The notes beneath the pieces were generated by a model. It did not search any database. It saw only the letters and a list, made by a program, of their open reading frames with translations, and was not told where the DNA came from. Shown in pieces: positions 49,742 through 60,900 of a stretch of 64,000 bases of DNA. The stretch's first letter is position 1. The number at the start of each line of letters is the position of its first letter. This stretch comes from Margaritispora aquatica (taxonomy: Eukaryota > Ascomycota > Leotiomycetes > Helotiales > Discinellaceae). The stretch spans positions 62,001 through 126,000 of the forward strand of contig VJWN01000004.1 of NCBI GenBank assembly GCA_007644065.1, read 5' to 3'. A program made the translations under genes and the position numbers.

Positions 49742-49769
49742 ATTTCCTATTTCCTATTTCCTATTTCCT
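49742..49769. repeat. 8-bp tandem repeat, about 3.5 units
   Basis: The unit ATTTCCTA is repeated perfectly three times, with a partial fourth copy. Confidence 0.85.
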
Positions 49770-50020
49770 TCAAAGGATTCACTGGAATCTCTGCCTCTGC
49801 CAGGTTTTCATTAGCTGAAGCCTAGAGTTTGACATCAAGTGTTGCAACTCACTGCCTAATTTCATTGGCTTGACTTTCCTGTTACTGTTGCTGAGTCATC
49901 AAGAGGATGAAGAAGAAGACGCATGCCGCCGCCATGTCTGCCGCTTTGGACGAAAAAGATGTGCTATGTGGTTGGAAGTCTGATCGGTGCATTGGAAGTT
50001 AAAGATTTTGATTGGTGAGT

Positions 50021-50659
50021 TCAACCGTCAACTCGGAACCCATGGGTTCGAAGGTAATTCTTGAGATACTGAATGGTGCTGTTCTTCTCGGCGATGGTTC
50101 TGTTCCTGTCGGCAATTCTGGCCTCGGCTAAGATGATTTGTTCGGCCTGCTCGATGACCTTTTCCTCTCTATCAACCAATCTTTGTCTAAGCACTTCATT
50201 CTCCAATGACTTCTCCTCGTACTTGGATCTGTAAACCTCGTATTCTCCACTGGTCCTTTTCATGAGACGGATTCTCTCTTTGAGTTCCTCCACCTTTCTC
50301 TGCAGTTTATCCACCTTGTCTTCTTCGTCTGCAAGTAGATCTCCCAGGCGTCTGACCTCTCTGATCTGAGCATTGAGTTGTGCATCGAGCTGTGCGTGCG
50401 TGTTTCGGCAACCACCATGTGCGTGGACGAGTCTTTGGTGTTCCTCTCTAAGGCGTTCGAGTTGCCATTGATCTCTTTGAGCATAGCTGAGGCGGGTTTG
50501 CAGAGCAGCTATCTCATCGCTGAGTGTTGCTTCGCGTTCTTCGGACTCATTGAGAAGTTCTCTGTCTGATTTTCTGCCGTGAGAGTGAGAGCGTGTCGCA
50601 CGAACGAGACGCTCATTGCCGCGAGAATCTCGCTCAATGTAGATGGTTTTGTGAGGCAT
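50021..50659 (-). CDS. Coiled-coil protein, probable paralogue of the 47.9-kb gene
   Basis: One exon encodes 212 aa. The start at 50659 is the first ATG in the frame and gives MPHKTIYIERDSRGNERLVR, an opening shared in pattern with its neighbour. After a short basic Ser/His region, residues about 30-205 are almost entirely coiled coil (EEREATLSDEIAALQTRL, EEDKVDKLQRKVEELKERI, KYEEKSLENEVLRQRL). The chain ends NYLRTHGFRVDG without the neighbour's Pro-rich tail. There are no catalytic motifs. A TATA-like tatata lies near 50757 on the upstream side. The sharing of strand, size and opening with the 47.9-kb gene suggests local duplication. Confidence 0.72.
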   Translation of the reverse strand: MPHKTIYIERDSRGNERLVRATRSHSHGRKSDRELLNESEEREATLSDEIAALQTRLSYAQRDQWQLERLREEHQRLVHAHGGCRNTHAQLDAQLNAQIREVRRLGDLLADEEDKVDKLQRKVEELKERIRLMKRTSGEYEVYRSKYEEKSLENEVLRQRLVDREEKVIEQAEQIILAEARIADRNRTIAEKNSTIQYLKNYLRTHGFRVDG

Positions 50660-52041
50660 CTTGAGTTTGGTTCTTATGCTGTATGGCGTATTTGGTAACG
50701 ATGTATTGGATGGGAAAGCAAGAGATCGGATCAATGAGAGTGGAAATTTGCAGAGTATATATGCACTGATGCCTAAGTAGAAGTCCTTTGAAGAAAGAGC
50801 CTCGTACCCGCATGATCAGAGAATGTCCGGTGGCCTCTCATTCTCACGCGACGGTCCAGGAATTGTGTAAGGCTGCATACAAAGCCCTACGGACTTTGGA
50901 TATGAATAAAGTGGCGAAAATCCCCGGTGTGCATCAAGATGTGTGACATCCAAGACATCTCGGAAAGCCGTTACTGACACTTGTCTTCCATGCCTAGATG
51001 GGAATCTGGTAACAAAGAGGCATGACCGATAGCTCGATGACTGATAAAGGTAATGCGCTTATGGGTCTCAGCTGAGCAAGGGGGTCTCTTGACATCAATG
51101 GTATCTGAGGCATGTAGAGGCTCTTCTTCCCGTTCGAAACGGACCGCGTAAAGAACTGTGCGTGGGATCCAATCGTTATCTGAACTGTTTGGATGGAGGG
51201 GGGAGGGGAAATCAGGGCAGTGTTCCGTGAGGGTGAGGTTCGCAATTGAGATGGAGGGGTGAAATACGTTCAGCCTCGAGACGTGGGGTGGGAAAGTATA
51301 TGCACAGCCATGTGGCGCAGAAAGCTGAATGGATGATTTGAGATTGGAAGTGTGGTTGATACAACAAGATGCTCGTATATGGGAAAGTTCTGACCGTTTT
51401 CCTATCACTGCAGACCTTAAATTTGCGGCGTAGAATTGTTGGTGCTGTGGCTCGTGAATTGTTGTGGGAGGTTTTCGAGGCAGGATTTGAGGCTGAACGG
51501 TGAAGGGTTGACGGTGACGACGCTCATGATTTGGGAGGCATTAATGATCTTTTGATGTCCATTTGGTTCTATTGAGGATGTTCAGCTGATTATTCTTGAG
51601 AAATAGTATGGAAAAGGATAGGTAGGAATGTAGAAGAGAGTGCGTGTCAGCCTACTTGCTTGGGAATGACACTTCGCAATGGCTGTGATGTCTGAATGAT
51701 CTATTATCTGGAGATGTTTCAGGAAATACTATCATCTGTTTATCTCAGGCAGAGCATGAAGAGCTCAAATCTGGCAACCTCTTTGCTATTTGCAGAGGAT
51801 GTTGTTGTCGTTGTTTAAATGTCTTGTGATCAAGCTTGGCCACATGATCCGAGACCAGCCAAAATTCGACTTTCGCCAAAGCCAAAACCTAGCCGATGTA
51901 CAAAGTATCTAAGTATCGTAAATATTCGAAGGAAACTTCCGGTGGATCTTTAGTTGATATATTTTCTCAATGTGTATGATATTTAAACACATTCCGAGGT
52001 ATTATCCCTGAGGTACGTTCTATCTGGCTATATTTCCACCT
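50660..52041. other. Intergenic region
   Basis: A 145-codon minus-strand frame at 51408-50971 begins only with a GTG and has no recognisable domain. A partial copy of the fold-back repeat lies at 51922-52007. Nothing else was supported. Confidence 0.4.
51922..52007. repeat. Partial diverged copy of the 52.9-kb fold-back element
   Basis: By eye it aligns over about 85 bp with 52935-53022, sharing blocks such as TTCGAA-GAAACTTC, TCAATGTG and CACATTCCG. The second arm is not visible upstream, so this is a half element. Confidence 0.6.
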
Positions 52042-52377
52042 TTACTGATAATGAATTTTGATAGCCTCGCTTGGACCACGCCTCAAAAATTTCTGCAGAA
52101 TCGCGACAAATCCACACAACAGACTGAATCTCGTAAGACAAATAATGTTGAATTTTGGATCTTCTTCGCGCTCTGGACAAGCCAGCAATGCAATGAAAAA
52201 AAGAAGGCCTGTCAGACGTCCATCAATACCCACCCAGACCACATGCTCGAAAGCAATGTGGAAAGGGCTGAGATCATCACCACTCCCTATACAGTAACCA
52301 AATGAATGATTACCGCCATCTTTGCAGACAGTTCGAGAGTAAAAGGTTTCACTCTTGGGCATCGAGGATCGGCTCAT
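52042..52377 (-). CDS. Doubtful small ORF with one hydrophobic segment
   Basis: This is an ATG-started frame of 111 codons (MSRSSMPKSETFYSRTV...). It has one hydrophobic stretch (GLLFFIALLAC) and another near the C terminus (FSLLCGFVAIL). There is no recognised domain and no splice evidence. Composition is compatible with a protein but also with chance. Confidence 0.25.
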   Translation of the reverse strand: MSRSSMPKSETFYSRTVCKDGGNHSFGYCIGSGDDLSPFHIAFEHVVWVGIDGRLTGLLFFIALLACPEREEDPKFNIICLTRFSLLCGFVAILQKFLRRGPSEAIKIHYQ

Positions 52378-53792
52378 CGTCCAGGTTGGAGTCTGAAGCT
52401 CGAGTAGAGAATTCAGAATGGAGGATATTAACTAAAGAAAAGATTCTTTGAACTAATTTTTCGAAACCCGTCAGTATATTGAGCAAGCAAAGTGTAAATG
52501 TATTGAAATGTGTAATGTAACGTTGAAGGAATGTGTCGTTTGGATGATAGGTTTGTTGATGCAGATGCTGTTGGATTGGAAAGGGGTCAGGTAACTCACG
52601 TATTAATCGACATAAGGAAAAAAAAAAGAGAAGGAATGATGGACGAGTCTTGATGCTTATATACTGGTGTGGCGGCCATTTCGCACTAGCCACACTAGTG
52701 ATATGGTCATGTGATTGGTACCAATATTTGCTTCCGTTCATTTGCACAAAACTTAAGCCTGAGGCACACAATCGTTTCGAGATATCACTTTAAGGCCGAC
52801 GAAAAAGAACTAATCAACGACGAAGACAACAAATCCAGCTGAATATAATGTCGATTTGACGCTTCGATAATGTGCCCAAAAGTTATGCACATTGAAAAAG
52901 GTATATAACCAAACATTCGGAGGACATATTGCAAGTGTTCGAAAGAAACTTCTCATGGATTTTTGGTTCTATATATACTTTTCCAATGTGCATAACTTTT
53001 GAGCACATTCCGGGTAGATTATCCAGCAGCAGTTTTGTCTTCGACAAATGATGAATGGGAGACCAAGATAGATTTAGCGCGCTGGCAAACATACATATGT
53101 TAGGTGACCTACCAAGAGACTGACTTAAGCCAAATGGAAACTCCATAAAGGCTGGGAGGTACGGATTGCAAGGTAAAGTAGCTAAGTCAAATCTCACAAA
53201 TCGCTTTCCAGTGGGCTAAAAGGTAGAAGCTCAAGGCAAGACACCTGTCTAATGTGCTCACTTATAACCATAATTTCTAAATGGGAATTTGATGCCGTCC
53301 ACGAGATCAAAAGCATCACATCGCTTGACACATTGAGAGACTCTGGTATCATGGACAACCTTCATAAACATACCGTATATCTTGAGTCAGCTACTCTTCT
53401 TGAACTACCAAAATCTATCCTGGTTTCTGTTTCGCACTCTTCTTTGCGATAGTGATCGGTCACAAATCGTTGTCTTGTCTCAATCGACCAAGTTGATCGA
53501 TTCCATCTTCTGTACGTTGCCGCTGCGACGAGAATTCAGAGATAGTCATCCAACAAACTTAGGTCTACGGCAAGAGTATTGAATATGACCAAGACTTCGG
53601 AGCTTCGTAGATGCTGAAACTATAGATCTTTTAGCTCAGATCCCGCTGACATCCTAGGACATAAGCTAGACACTTCAACGAAAGTTCACCTCGAAACAAC
53701 TAATAACATTATTTGCTTGGAGTAACGCTACTTCTTCCTCAAAATTATCGCTGCTTTCCTCGCATGTTGATTCGCATCCGAAAAGACACCAC
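52378..53792. other. Intergenic region with fold-back element
   Basis: Apart from the inverted repeat at 52869-53009, it holds only short frames without recognisable content. Confidence 0.4.
52869..53009. repeat. Fold-back (inverted-repeat) element, MITE-like
   Basis: Arm 52869-52913 is the near reverse complement of 52962-53009. Both contain the core AAAAGTTATGCACATT on opposite strands, with a few mismatches towards the loop. The loop is about 48 bp. No coding capacity is visible and no target-site duplication was confirmed. The size and structure suit a small non-autonomous transposon remnant; a long-hairpin RNA is an alternative. Confidence 0.65.
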
Positions 53793-54318
53793 TCAATCTA
53801 CCACAGCAACATTATCTTCACTTTCAATCACCTCCATCACCATCAATTCTCTGTTCAGCCTCAGAATCGCCTCATGATGCTCGTTTGCCTTCTCCTCCAA
53901 TGTCGCCACCATTTTCGCAACAGCCTTTGCAATTCGAATACACTCCAGAGCTTGGCTTTTGCTCTTCTCTCTCTCTATTTCGTATCTCAGAGCTGTCTCG
54001 TTATGCTCTACAGCTTCCCTGTAAAGCTCGACCTCCTGTCCTCCTATGTCGAGTAGTTTCTCCATGACTTCATTGTACACATCGAGACGTCGATGAAGCT
54101 CTTTGCTGAGGTCGTTGCCGGAAAGATGAGGAATTGGTGTGGAGTTCTGGCTGGTTCCGGTGGGAGTGGGTAAGTCCTTGGAACCGTCTGAATTGACAGC
54201 TACTTCGGATAGCCTGGTGGCTAAATCTTTCTCTATAGTTTCTGGGTTTACAGTCTGCGATGCTGTCAGCTCGTCTGTGGATTGGTTGATTTCAAATCCA
54301 TACCGTAGTGCTCGACAT
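53793..54318 (-). CDS. Small coiled-coil protein, two-exon model
   Basis: The preferred model has exons 54318-54304 (MSSTT) and 54254-53793 (158 aa), separated by a 49-nt intron (gtatgg...gcag). Reading straight through in another frame from an ATG at 54434 would give a longer N terminus that looks less natural. The body has a Thr/Pro-rich linker (PTPTGTSQNSTPIP) and then an almost continuous helix to the end (LSKELHRRLDVYNEVMEKLL, ETALRYEIEREKSKSQ, MVATLEEKANEHHEAILRL), finishing with an acidic tail. It is a third small coiled-coil gene within 6 kb on this strand, though its opening differs from the other two. Function unknown. Confidence 0.58.
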
Positions 54319-54632
54319 GTTGACACTGTCTTCCTTACAATTATTTCGGACAATAGTTTCCCACTTGATCTTCTTCGTCCCAAGCACTTGATTTTGCTAT
54401 TCTGATACTCTGGGATGCAGACCGAAGCAGCCATGCGCAAATTTCAAGATGACAATAACACCAACGCACGGAAGGAGCACTTAACATAGTCCTCATTAAG
54501 CTCTTTCTGTATCTCATTAGCCCGGCGATTATGGTGCTGGATCCACGGAGAGCTGGAAGGTTGATTAGCGGTGGAGCGTTCTTGCAAGTTGCATTTTCGA
54601 TGAGATATCTGCAGTCATTATCTGCGACAAAG

Positions 54633-54974
54633 TCAGAGCAGCCGTGCGAAGTGCTCGTGTGCATTCTCAATCCCAGCTGTAAGCTCTGGATCTCTTACCC
54701 TTAGTAATGTCGCGCACTTGGTATCTATACGCAAAGCAAGCATCTCAATTTCCCTATTGAATTGATGCAGTTGCTCCATGCATTCCAGCCAGTCGGCGGA
54801 ACCAACTCGTTCTGTGTTGCAAACGCAGAAGCATTTTGTTTGCTCCCAGCATCGCATGTCTGTTGGAGCCATGCAGTCAATGCAATTGAGCGCATCTTTT
54901 TCTTCGAATCTCAGGTTGTTCTCTGTCAATTGCTCATCTTCGTCAACTGTTGTTCTTGGATGCCCCCAAATCAT
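54633..54974 (-). CDS. Putative small Cys-containing protein
   Basis: This is an ATG-started frame of 113 codons. It is rich in Glu/Asp and carries nine Cys, seven of them grouped in the middle (CIDC, then CWEQTKCFCVC and a later Cys), followed by an amphipathic helix (LECMEQLHQFNREIEML). The composition is not low-complexity, which favours coding. It lies 0.3 kb upstream of the two-exon coiled-coil gene on the same strand, and could be an upstream exon of it, but no convincing splice joins them. The domain was not recognised. Confidence 0.38.
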   Translation of the reverse strand: MIWGHPRTTVDEDEQLTENNLRFEEKDALNCIDCMAPTDMRCWEQTKCFCVCNTERVGSADWLECMEQLHQFNREIEMLALRIDTKCATLLRVRDPELTAGIENAHEHFARLL

Positions 54975-55045
54975 CTCTCACGACAATCAAGCCATCCCAT
55001 GATCCGCCAATAGCCAAATCTCTTGTCAATTGCGAACAAAATGTC

Positions 55046-55080
55046 CTCTCGATATCCCACTAAAGCCACAGTCCACCACC
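55046..55080. repeat. 35-bp direct repeat, copy 1
   Basis: It matches 55612-55646 with about four mismatches and shares the core CCCACTAAAGCCACA. Confidence 0.7.
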
Positions 55081-55611
55081 CCAAAGGCAGCAGACACGAC
55101 TTCAGCTTCTATAGATATTCCAAGAGCTAAGTACTCGTAATATTTGCTTTCAGCCCAAGCATCCCAAGGCTTTCCCCCTCAAGTTGAAATACTAGTCATC
55201 CGGGTAGATTGCTGGCTCTTCTATGCAACAGCACGGTAGAGAGATAAAATCGAGGGTTGAAAATAGCGAAACCTATCTGCCAGCAACGGGAAGAGGCCTT
55301 GCCCTGTTGTGCCTGACATTTCGTGGACAGTGTCAGCTTATTGCTGGCAAGGTGACCTGTGTCTCTATTGCCAGATGTACCAAGTTTTACCTATGCTGCG
55401 GCGGCATTCCTGTCGCCTGAGTATCTCAGAGGAAGCAAGTGCGAGGCAACGTATTTATACCTCCATTTTCGAGGACGGGTAGTGTGGGCACTAAGAGTAG
55501 TTTCAACCCACGTGGTAATCCAAGAGTCATGATGAGGAGCTAGAGGCTTTGATCCATCCTAGTCAGATTCTGAATATCATATAAGAGTTCCTATTTACAA
55601 AAGGAAGTATT

Positions 55612-55646
55612 CTCTCGCCATCCCACTAAAGCCACAATCCACCATC
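55612..55646. repeat. 35-bp direct repeat, copy 2
   Basis: Same orientation as the copy at 55046-55080, 0.57 kb apart. Confidence 0.7.
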
Positions 55647-56744
55647 GGCGGCTTGGGACTTGAGATGGTAGAGATGATATTTTCAGATAATTTGGATATC
55701 GTTAGTAGAGTGAGAATAGACGGGAGAGTCATTCTTTGCAAAATCTGTATATATACTCGTAGTATGATCGTCTGGTCTGGATGAGAAAGTTTGTAGACAT
55801 GCTATGCATATAACCGTAGTCTTCGAAGGCAAGACAGATTAAATATATACTAAAGAGAACCGGTCAACCGATGTTTTGAAACTCTGTTTACGTTCTTGCC
55901 ACTTGAATAGATGTATTTCTTTAGACGAGGTATGAACTCGATGTACTCTTATTAGGGAGGCCGTGTTACGCCTAAAGTGGAACAGCTATTCTGAAATGAA
56001 CTAGACGGTAATACGATCTGTTCTCTGCGCTCGTGACTCCCTTCTAGTGAAGTCCATAGGCACTAAGGTAGAGTCTCGATTCGCTCGCGAGTAGACAAAA
56101 CATCGACACTTCAAAGCAACACCAGGACTAACCATCGGATCAACTTGCACACTTACGGAGGCTCCGGATCACATCCTAGCTTCACACTTAGCCCAACAGA
56201 TATATAATCTCACCTCTCTCACCCTCCAGCCCCTTTCTCCTCTCCTCCCTCCCTCACGGCGAACAAACAAACAGTAGCTAGGTTTTCCCCTTACCCATCT
56301 AACCAAAACACCAGCAAAAACACCAGCTATGTCCTTTTCCCATACACAGACATTTCCTTTTACGGGCGAGAGACAACAGGCAAAATCAAACTCCACATCT
56401 TGTCCCAGCTTCTGTTTAAAACCATGAAAGAATTATTTCCATTGGCTGCTCGATAGGACCTGTGAGTTCGATCCCTCGGGATCAGAATTTCTTCTATGTG
56501 TGTCAACCCGACGGGGGATGAGAAGAAAGATCCACAAGGTTTGAAACAGAATCCAAAAAATGGGTGGCGGACCTGGAAGAAATTCCCTTTTTATTTTGAA
56601 CTTTGGATGTTTTGGTTGATTTTGATTCAGACCCTCTCACCCTCTCACCCACTCATCCACGCACCTACCTATATAAACTCCTCTCTCTAACCCCTCCCTT
56701 GTGCCACGCTCTCAAAAACTACATGCGAGCCATCATTCCTTTCC

Positions 56745-57971
56745 TCACTGCAAAGTTACCTGCCCGTTCGCCGAATCCTCCATGAAGATTCCACCAAAAA
56801 TCATGCCTTCATCAATGCCAGCCGGCTGAGCACCACCAACTGCATTCTTCACCAGGCCGAAATGGTACTCGCCATTTCCTGTCATATCTTTGAAAGTCAG
56901 CACGACTCATGCCTCAACGGCTTCTCCTTTCTTAGAGGGAAGGAAACTCACCATTAGCGACAGCAGCAGTGATGGAAGCGAGCGGAGCGTTGTCCACGCT
57001 GTGAAAGACTTGCATCGTGCTGCAGAGGAGTGGTTAGTACTGATGTGTAATGGTAGTAACACGAAACAGATGAGGAGACGACTTACTTCTCAGTAAAATC
57101 CATCATCACCGCAAAATTATTGAAACCGGTCGTCAACGGCGTCTGGAAGATAACCGGCGCACCCCCAACAGTCTTCGAGTTCCCATTCACGACGATATTC
57201 GTACCATCCGCGCCCTCGCCAGTACCCATGCGAACATCGAACTGATGCGTAGCAAAATCCGCCGTCTCGAGAAACGCAACCTGGTAGCCATGCGACAAGT
57301 TAAGCGGCTTGGCCGCGTCTTGCATGATGGAGAAGTGCATGGTCTTCACACCTGTGGTGGCGATGTCCGCGAGGGTGGAGCGGATGGAGGGGAGGAGGTC
57401 GGCGCGCCGGGTTGCGGTGTCGGCTACGCCGCCTTTGGGGATGAAGATGCTTTTGTCGGAGAGGGTGACTTCGAAGGCTTTGGTGTTTGTTGCTACGTCG
57501 AACTGGGGAAGGTTAGTTTACTTGGTGGGAGGGATTGGAGAGTTCAAGGAGGGGAGAGGAGAGGAGAGGAGCTCACGAGAGATTGAGGAACGGCGGGGAA
57601 TTGGACAATGTCACTGAAGAGGAGACCTGAATGGTGTTAGCAGTTGTCGCGAGAGATATGGCAATATATTTACCATCGCCCTTGACGACAGCACTCTTGA
57701 AGACACTAGCGAGGACATTGAAATCTGTAGCTACAGCTGCTTGCTGAATTCTCCCATCTGGCAATACACCTCCAGTTGCTGGTGCGGCTGTGGTGGCATT
57801 TGCTGGGGCTGTTTTCGCCCCTCCAGCAGAAACTGTGTTATTCGAAGCCTTTTCGCCTTTCTTAGGCGCAGCAACAGCAGCTTCATTTGCGCCTTCAGCA
57901 CCAGCCCTGCCGGTAGGACAAGCGATAGACACGGTGGCCAGGAGACAGGTAAGGAATGTGATGGATTTCAT
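56745..57971 (-). CDS. Secreted GH131-type beta-glucanase
   Basis: Five exons run 57971-57674, 57626-57577, 57502-57087, 57019-56952 and 56887-56745 (324 aa), with all phases consistent. The signal peptide is about residues 1-17. It is followed by an Ala/Thr/Asn-rich low-complexity segment to about residue 65 and then the GH131 domain. Family landmarks in order are LPDGRI, LLFSDIVQFPAVPQSLFD (across two splices), KAFEVTLSDKSIFIP, RRADLLPS, GVKTMHFSIM, NNFAVMMDFTENTMQVFHS (across a splice), NDMTGNGEYHFGLVKN and GIDEGMIFGGIFMEDSANG at the C terminus. GH131 enzymes cleave beta-1,3/1,4-glucans outside the cell. The Ala-rich N-terminal extension is longer than I expect for the family and may be a linker. 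There is no carbohydrate-binding module at the C terminus. Confidence 0.9.
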
Positions 57972-60900
57972 GTTGATGAGTAATGAGGAAGTGATTGAAT
58001 TGTCTCGGTGGTTGATTATAAAGGAGAGAAATAAGAATAGAAAGAGAGTGTATTGAACTGCTCGAAAGTCTGAAAAGAATGCGAACCTGTACAGAAATGA
58101 ATGTTGATGATGTTTGGTGGGATATGGAATAGATTCTAGTTATATATTGAAGTGGACAACGAACTCGTCGGATCTGGTTTTGGCAGAGAGTGGAAGCTCT
58201 GCCATCCGATCATCAACCTTTCAAGATTCTGCTTCTGTAGAACTTATGCCATCTGAAGGAAGGATTGGGACTGTCACAGATGATTTGAATTGTTGTAAGG
58301 ACTTACAGTACAAAACTCGGCTAAGTCGACAAGCCATTTGGAACCAATGGGAAAGAGTACACAGATGAAGATACCTTTGACCAAGGCATCTTGTGTCCCG
58401 TAGACTCTACGATGACCTTGTCAGAAATCTTGACTAGATGTACTAATTCACACAACAGCTCTTTCGAGAAGTGCCATCTGAAGAGATGGTCTTGGAGAAA
58501 GTCAAATATCACACGCAGCTTCAGATGAGAGTACAAGCATATACAAGAATCTTGGCTGAGCATAGTTTTGTTCCAGAGGATTCAAAACAGCTCAGCAATC
58601 GGAGTGCAACATATGAAGGAAAGTCTTGTTCAATTGAATTTAGATGCTTTCAGCAATGTAATAGGCATGTGATGGAGAGTAGATGTTGAGATTACCTACA
58701 CATGTAAGTTGAGGTCAAGATTCAAGATGGGCGCTGCGAGAAAGAAGCGCCGTGAAAATGCATCTAGCTTCTGAGCTTGCTCAAAACAGCACTGTTTGAG
58801 CCAAGTGAACTTTTGCTGCATGTGAGAAGAATTGAAATAAGGTTCTCAAAGTCCTTGCTCTAACCATTCATCGTTTCGAGATCCGAACATGTGAACTCAA
58901 ATTCAATTGATGTTACAACTCCTCGCTTAGCATATCCAAGTCCAAAAAGAAGGTTGCTGCCGTTCCTGTAGGTACCTTTTAATTTGCAGCTTCGCAAGTT
59001 GATGTGATTTTCACATGCGTATCTAACCTGCAGTAGTGAGTTGGGCCTCAATGAGGATTCTAGACCTATGCGCTGCTGCACCCACTCTTTGTCTCCATTT
59101 CTTTACATTCACCGGAAGTCACTTGCATCACTTCCTTCGCACATTCATGAATTTTGTTGCAACGTCTCCGCCGCAATGCATCGCAGGGTCATGTGATTGG
59201 TAACGGCTTCGTCGAAGAGGCTGAACATGTGGAACGAACCGCTCTAGCATGGTTCCAATATAGACCCAGTGCCGAGAATGTAAAAAGTCGGTAAGCCCAT
59301 AGAAAAAACCACGACTCTTTTATGTGGTTCTTCTCCCAACAAACTTCGCCTAGTCGTTGAGATGGATAACCGAAGTCGCAACAAAGAGCCTCATGGACTC
59401 GGAGACACTCGGAGAGCTGAAAGACTCTTTTGATTGGGAAGCCATTCGGAAAAATTCGGTAATTGAGGAGTATTTAACTATTGATTTTGCACAGACTAGA
59501 TATCTCGATCATTTCAACCTGGATGAAACTCTTTATCGCCCCATCTTTGTACCGAAAGTTTGAAAGGATCTGAAAGCTCTTCCTTGAACATTTATTGTCT
59601 ATCCAAAGTGGTGCAAGTGGTGCAGCCACACATGTGCGATGTGCGGGCCGATTATGGAAGACAGTCTCCGTACCAGCTCCAGCACCAACATTACATTGTG
59701 GCGTCTTGGTCTCAATACTTTATTTCAGCCCGATCTGATCGACAGGATAGGCTCCGTCTTATCGCAGGGTTTTTATGGTGGGCACTGCTAGTTCGTATCC
59801 ACCGCTATCACTTTTCTTCACGGTGACTGTTTCACACACATGCTACACCATACTATCACACAACCAACAACAACTTGGGAACCACAGAAGAAAAACACGT
59901 TCGAGAACCAAATTCCAACATTAAAGATGGATCTCCGGCTTCTCTCCGGTCAAACACGTGCTTCGTCTTTCTCTTTGAGACTTTGACAGTTGGCAAGCGA
60001 GAGCCGAGAAGGGAGTTTGCAGAATCGTGCCGAATGCAGAGACGACGTTAAATGCTTGGATCCCGCTGACTCGTGGAGACGTCATAAAAGATGATTCAGC
60101 TCCCTTCAAGTTCACGGGATTTCTAGCATGGCTTTAAGAAGCCAGTTAGGTAGGTAGGTATGTTCCGTGGGGGTAATAAGGTTCCATTGAGTCGTGCCGC
60201 GGGTACTGCTCGTTATTGCGGCTATGAGTGTGAAATCTGGAAGAGGATTTATCAACCTTCCTCGTGAGTGTTCCACGCATGATTGATGATAGGCGGAGAC
60301 AGATCATGCAGGGGATTGATGATTGACACATGGGATGGCCCATGAAACCATGCCACCATTCCCACCTTGAAATGGTGGCACAGTTGAGATGGTGGCATAT
60401 GGTATGCGATATGGGTCGGGTACTGCATCTGGTTATGCTGTTGGGTACAGCATGAAATAATCAGATGAGCTTCACATGAAGACCAAAACTTACAGCAAAT
60501 TGATTCCTCAAGAATTACCTGCCTATGAGGCATGATACTTATACAAAGTGCTGGTGTTAGCTGATGTATGTCTCGGAAGATGATGGCATGTCTTTCAGCT
60601 CGTCGCCACGTCTCGCACGTCATTCTCATCATGTACGAACTCATGCCCCTGTTGGGATATTTTGCAAAAGTCTGCGATTTCGAGTCCTTGATGTTGCTCG
60701 CCAAAGTTTCCAGCAAACATAAAATAGCCACCAACTTGTTACAGAGTTGACCCCCACTGCATCGTAAACTTCCCATAGGTGCATACTGTACCATTTAAAC
60801 TGGTTCCCTGGGCCGCAGTTTGACGGCATGGCCGTGCAGTACCTGCGGTCTTGCCAGAGCCCACATTGGCCATACGATGATACGCACTTACCTTTCACTA

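Larger units (their letters stand above)
48610..50020. other. Intergenic region with four clustered minisatellites
   Basis: Between 49326 and 49769 lie tandem repeats of periods 10, 9, 12 and 8 bp, listed separately. The remaining sequence shows no gene. Open frames through the repeats (for example EDLEDLEDL) arise from the repeat units. Confidence 0.5.
54975..56744. other. Intergenic region
   Basis: It contains a 35-bp direct repeat (55046-55080 and 55612-55646) and a CT-rich stretch near 56215-56260. No gene was recognised. Confidence 0.45.

Noticed and set aside
56440..56510. tRNA-like B-box (GAGTTCGATCC)
   Set aside because: The flanking bases do not form a T stem, and no A box or acceptor stem could be paired.
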